From positions 53,511 to 117,510 of the forward strand of contig NZ_RDQE01000012.1 of assembly GCF_003697845.1 (NCBI RefSeq): a DNA stretch of 64,000 bases, given 5' to 3'. The notes under the pieces are model-generated. The model saw only the letters and a program-made list of their open reading frames with translations. It had not been told where the DNA came from and did no database searches. Positions 62,167 through 64,000 of this stretch are shown here, in pieces. The stretch's first letter is position 1. Every line of letters begins with the position of its first letter. The position numbers and the translations under genes are program-made. Origin of the DNA: Halobellus captivus (GTDB lineage Archaea > Halobacteriota > Halobacteria > Halobacteriales > Haloferacaceae).

Positions 62167-63330
62167 ATGAGCGAGAACGGCCAGACAGACGCGTCACGCG
62201 ATATCCGATTGTCATCGACTGTTGACCGCCTCCCGCAGAACACCCGGCTGAAACACCTCGTGGACGCCGTTACGAACGACTCATTCAACGACTGGTACGA
62301 CGAGCGGCTGTTCACGGAGAACATCTTGGAAGGCCGCCCGTATTTCAACGGCGCATCACCGATCCCCGCCACCGAGAAGCACTCTCCGAGTAAGTTACTA
62401 CAGTGTCATCGGAAAGTCCGGTACTACGGGCAGAACGCACCACAGGAGGGTGACTCGCCGCAAGGCCTCTTTTGGATTGGCAGCGAATTCGAGGAGGAGA
62501 TCATCGTTCCGTACTTGCAGGAGGCGGTGACGACAGATTCGACGTACGTTCGGAATTCGCTGTGGATTGATACGCGCGTACCGACGAGTGGCGGTGATGA
62601 AGTCCGGGTGAAAGGCGTGACTGACCCGGCGATCGTGGACAGCGACGGTGACCCCATCCTGGTGACGGAAATCAAGACGACATCGTCGTTAGAGTACCTT
62701 GACGGGCCGAAACCGCATCATAAGGCGCAGCTACACGCGTACATGCACGCGTTGAACTCCGAGTTTGACCGGTCGATTCAGGACGGGTTGCTGGTGTACG
62801 GGAGTCGAGATACGCTCGACGTGCGGGCATTCCATATCCCGTTCGATGACCGGTTCTGGCGGGAGAATGTCGTGGAGTGGATGGCGCAGCAAACCCAGTT
62901 CCGAGACAACGGTGAGTTACCACCAGCGGATCCTATGTTCGACTGGGAGTGCGGGACGTGCCCGTTCCGGCGGCGCTGCGGAGAGCATGATGGGAAATAC
63001 CGAGATGAAGGGTTCACTGGGTTACTGCCCGGTGTGACTTCGTATCGGAAACAACAGTTGGCCGAATACTTCGATGCGTACCCGGACGCGAAGCTAACGC
63101 CCACACTCGCAGAGCAACACCCGGATTTGGCCACTGAACACGGCGTGTACGACTGGGAATGCGCCACGTGTGGGAGTACGTTCCCACATAACCGAATTGA
63201 CGGCAGTGAGGATGCTTCACCACCACTTTGTGAAGACTGCGCTTCGAATGGGGAGTTATCTGATCTTACTGTTCCAAGGCCAGAAGAACAAGTTGTGGGT
63301 ACTGAGTCGAGAAGGGCGAGTGAACGCTAA
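62167..63330 (+). CDS. Cas4-like PD-(D/E)XK nuclease with iron-sulfur cluster
   Basis: The 387-residue protein has the nuclease motifs Asp153 (VKGVTDP), Glu168-x-Lys170 (VTEIKTT) and the Gln of motif III (Gln188 in HKAQLHAYMH). Cys80 together with Cys262, Cys265 and Cys271 has the arrangement of the Cas4/AddB-type [4Fe-4S] cluster. A second zinc-ribbon-like motif (Cys332, Cys335, Cys355, Cys358) sits near the C-terminus, beyond the usual Cas4 length. There is no CRISPR array or other cas gene in the window, so this is a solo Cas4-like nuclease. The pairing with the Cdc6-like gene suggests work on DNA ends during replication, repair or defence. Confidence 0.85.
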   Translation: MSENGQTDASRDIRLSSTVDRLPQNTRLKHLVDAVTNDSFNDWYDERLFTENILEGRPYFNGASPIPATEKHSPSKLLQCHRKVRYYGQNAPQEGDSPQGLFWIGSEFEEEIIVPYLQEAVTTDSTYVRNSLWIDTRVPTSGGDEVRVKGVTDPAIVDSDGDPILVTEIKTTSSLEYLDGPKPHHKAQLHAYMHALNSEFDRSIQDGLLVYGSRDTLDVRAFHIPFDDRFWRENVVEWMAQQTQFRDNGELPPADPMFDWECGTCPFRRRCGEHDGKYRDEGFTGLLPGVTSYRKQQLAEYFDAYPDAKLTPTLAEQHPDLATEHGVYDWECATCGSTFPHNRIDGSEDASPPLCEDCASNGELSDLTVPRPEEQVVGTESRRASER

Positions 63331-63346
63331 GTTAGCACTTCACAAT

Positions 63347-63796
63347 CTATGTGTCTGGGCTGTCCATTTCCCGGACCCTTTCAAAGGTCACGTTTTCAGG
63401 TTCATCTTCTAGAGAAGTCTCGATCTCCCCTCGAATCCATTCTATACACTGAATCGTAGTCTCATGCATTGATTGTGCGGATTCCTTATCTGGGATGTAG
63501 TCTTCATGAACGACCTTATTTCGTTCATCACGGACAATATCTTCCCACTCAGCATATAGATTGGATGCTCGAAAATCAACACCTGCATGGTGTTTGAAGC
63601 AATTAACGAGAATATTTTTCAGTGACGTAAACTCATCGTCATTCTTCATGATCAGCTCTTTCGCGTCTTCTTCTGTTTCTCCTTGATGGACGACCGTCTT
63701 CACGAAAGCGTTCTTCACCCACCTTTCTAGAAGGATGTAGGATAGGAGAATACTCACTGCGAATTCACCCTGATCGATTTTCTCAAGGATATCCAA
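63347..63796 (-). CDS. HEPN-domain protein, 5' end probably truncated
   Basis: The 149 residues from TTG 63796 are largely helical and contain the HEPN RNase motif R-x4-H as RNKVVH (92-97), preceded by a conserved-looking acidic helix AEWEDIVRDE. HEPN proteins are RNA-cutting toxins or effectors in many defence and stress systems. The frame stays open 50 codons further upstream to 63946 with protein-like content (GGTVIGGYGEEDLQTIQRRL) but no ATG or GTG, and then runs into the probable insertion-sequence end. I infer that the real N-terminus was cut off. It is convergent with the Cas4-like gene, 16 bases apart. Confidence 0.7.
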   Translation of the reverse strand: MDILEKIDQGEFAVSILLSYILLERWVKNAFVKTVVHQGETEEDAKELIMKNDDEFTSLKNILVNCFKHHAGVDFRASNLYAEWEDIVRDERNKVVHEDYIPDKESAQSMHETTIQCIEWIRGEIETSLEDEPENVTFERVREMDSPDT

Positions 63797-63908
63797 GTGT
63801 AATGTTTGATAGATATTGGGTGGGTCTTCAGATTCAAGACGACGTTGAATTGTCTGAAGATCTTCCTCACCATACCCACCAATAACAGTACCTCCACGAG
63901 TAACGGCG

Positions 63909-64000
63909 GTGTTCAGATAAGGATTGAAAGGTGAGGCGGTGCGTTTTCAAAGTGATTTATGCCCAAAAACGCCCGCCTCGGCGGCTGTTTAGACGAGATC
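63909..64000 (+). mobile_element. Left end of a probable IS6-family insertion sequence
   Basis: From about 63909 the sequence gttcagataaggattgaaag leads to a start codon at 63959. The 14 codons up to the window end read MPKNARLGGCLDEI, which matches how I remember haloarchaeal IS6-family transposases beginning (xxxARLSGCxDxI). Terminal repeats cannot be checked because the element runs off the window. The exact left border is uncertain. Confidence 0.45.

Noticed and set aside
1..64000. CRISPR arrays despite a Cas4-like gene
   Set aside because: No series of identical 25-40 base repeats with unique spacers is present; the tandem repeats found have no spacers.

Overview
The window is from a halophilic archaeon, most likely a Halorubrum-like haloarchaeon. 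The evidence is the very high GC content, strongly acidic proteins, mostly leaderless genes with a TATA-like box about 25-30 bases before the start codon, and typical haloarchaeal neighbourhoods: ftsZ1 / small membrane gene / secE / spt5, korAB plus an Lrp regulator, trpS-endA, abce1 (rli) with an EMC6-like gene, an archaeosortase with PGF-CTERM proteins, and a haloarchaeal 7S (SRP) RNA. The genus is an inference.

Layout. 1-6.1 kb: a broken PAS/histidine-kinase gene, a PhzF-like enzyme, a CaCA antiporter whose 3' end has been tandemly copied, a SHOCT membrane protein and D-aminoacyl-tRNA deacylase. 6.2-9.7 kb: ftsZ1, a small membrane protein, secE, spt5 and archaeosortase A. 9.7-12.8 kb: an MgtC/DUF4010 membrane protein, two CBS-pair proteins and diphthine synthase. 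12.9-16.3 kb: 2-oxoacid:ferredoxin oxidoreductase korAB followed by an Lrp-type regulator. 16.3-23.7 kb: GNAT, ileS, a PGF-CTERM protein, cobT and small conserved proteins. 23.8-24.1 kb: 7S RNA. 24.4-32.9 kb: trpS, endA, a CDC48-type ATPase, nikR, a PadR-like regulator and an HAD phosphatase, with three copies of a structured repeat. 33-40.8 kb: cis-prenyltransferase, Nob1, a PRC-barrel protein, aIF5B, ABCE1 and small membrane and regulator genes. 40.9-50.8 kb: a dehydrogenase, a methyltransferase, a pilin-like protein, a membrane-bound winged-helix regulator, a second PGF-CTERM protein and a Rieske protein. 51-56.3 kb: PEP carboxylase, ribosomal protein S19e and HMG-CoA synthase.

From about 56.3 kb to the end the sequence is clearly more AT-rich. 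It holds a very large pilin-anchored protein with a bactofilin-like beta-helix repeat, small membrane genes, a Cdc6/Orc1-like ATPase next to a Cas4-like nuclease, and a HEPN-domain gene whose 5' end appears cut by an insertion sequence running off the window. I read this as an accessory, horizontally acquired region.

The most unusual signal is a family of four dispersed intergenic elements (24365-24602, 31795-31905, 32684-32788, 53814-54045). They share fixed core sequences but have two or three hairpins whose arm sequences differ between copies while pairing is kept. In the two full copies the first hairpin region is exactly 112 bases long in both and shows five compensated base-pair changes. 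This points to a conserved structure, either an RNA or a DNA hairpin element, that I do not recognise. Two of the copies face each other across the HAD phosphatase gene. The genes otherwise cover core functions (translation, cell division, protein export, central carbon metabolism, isoprenoid synthesis) plus a cell-surface set linked by the archaeosortase and its likely substrates.
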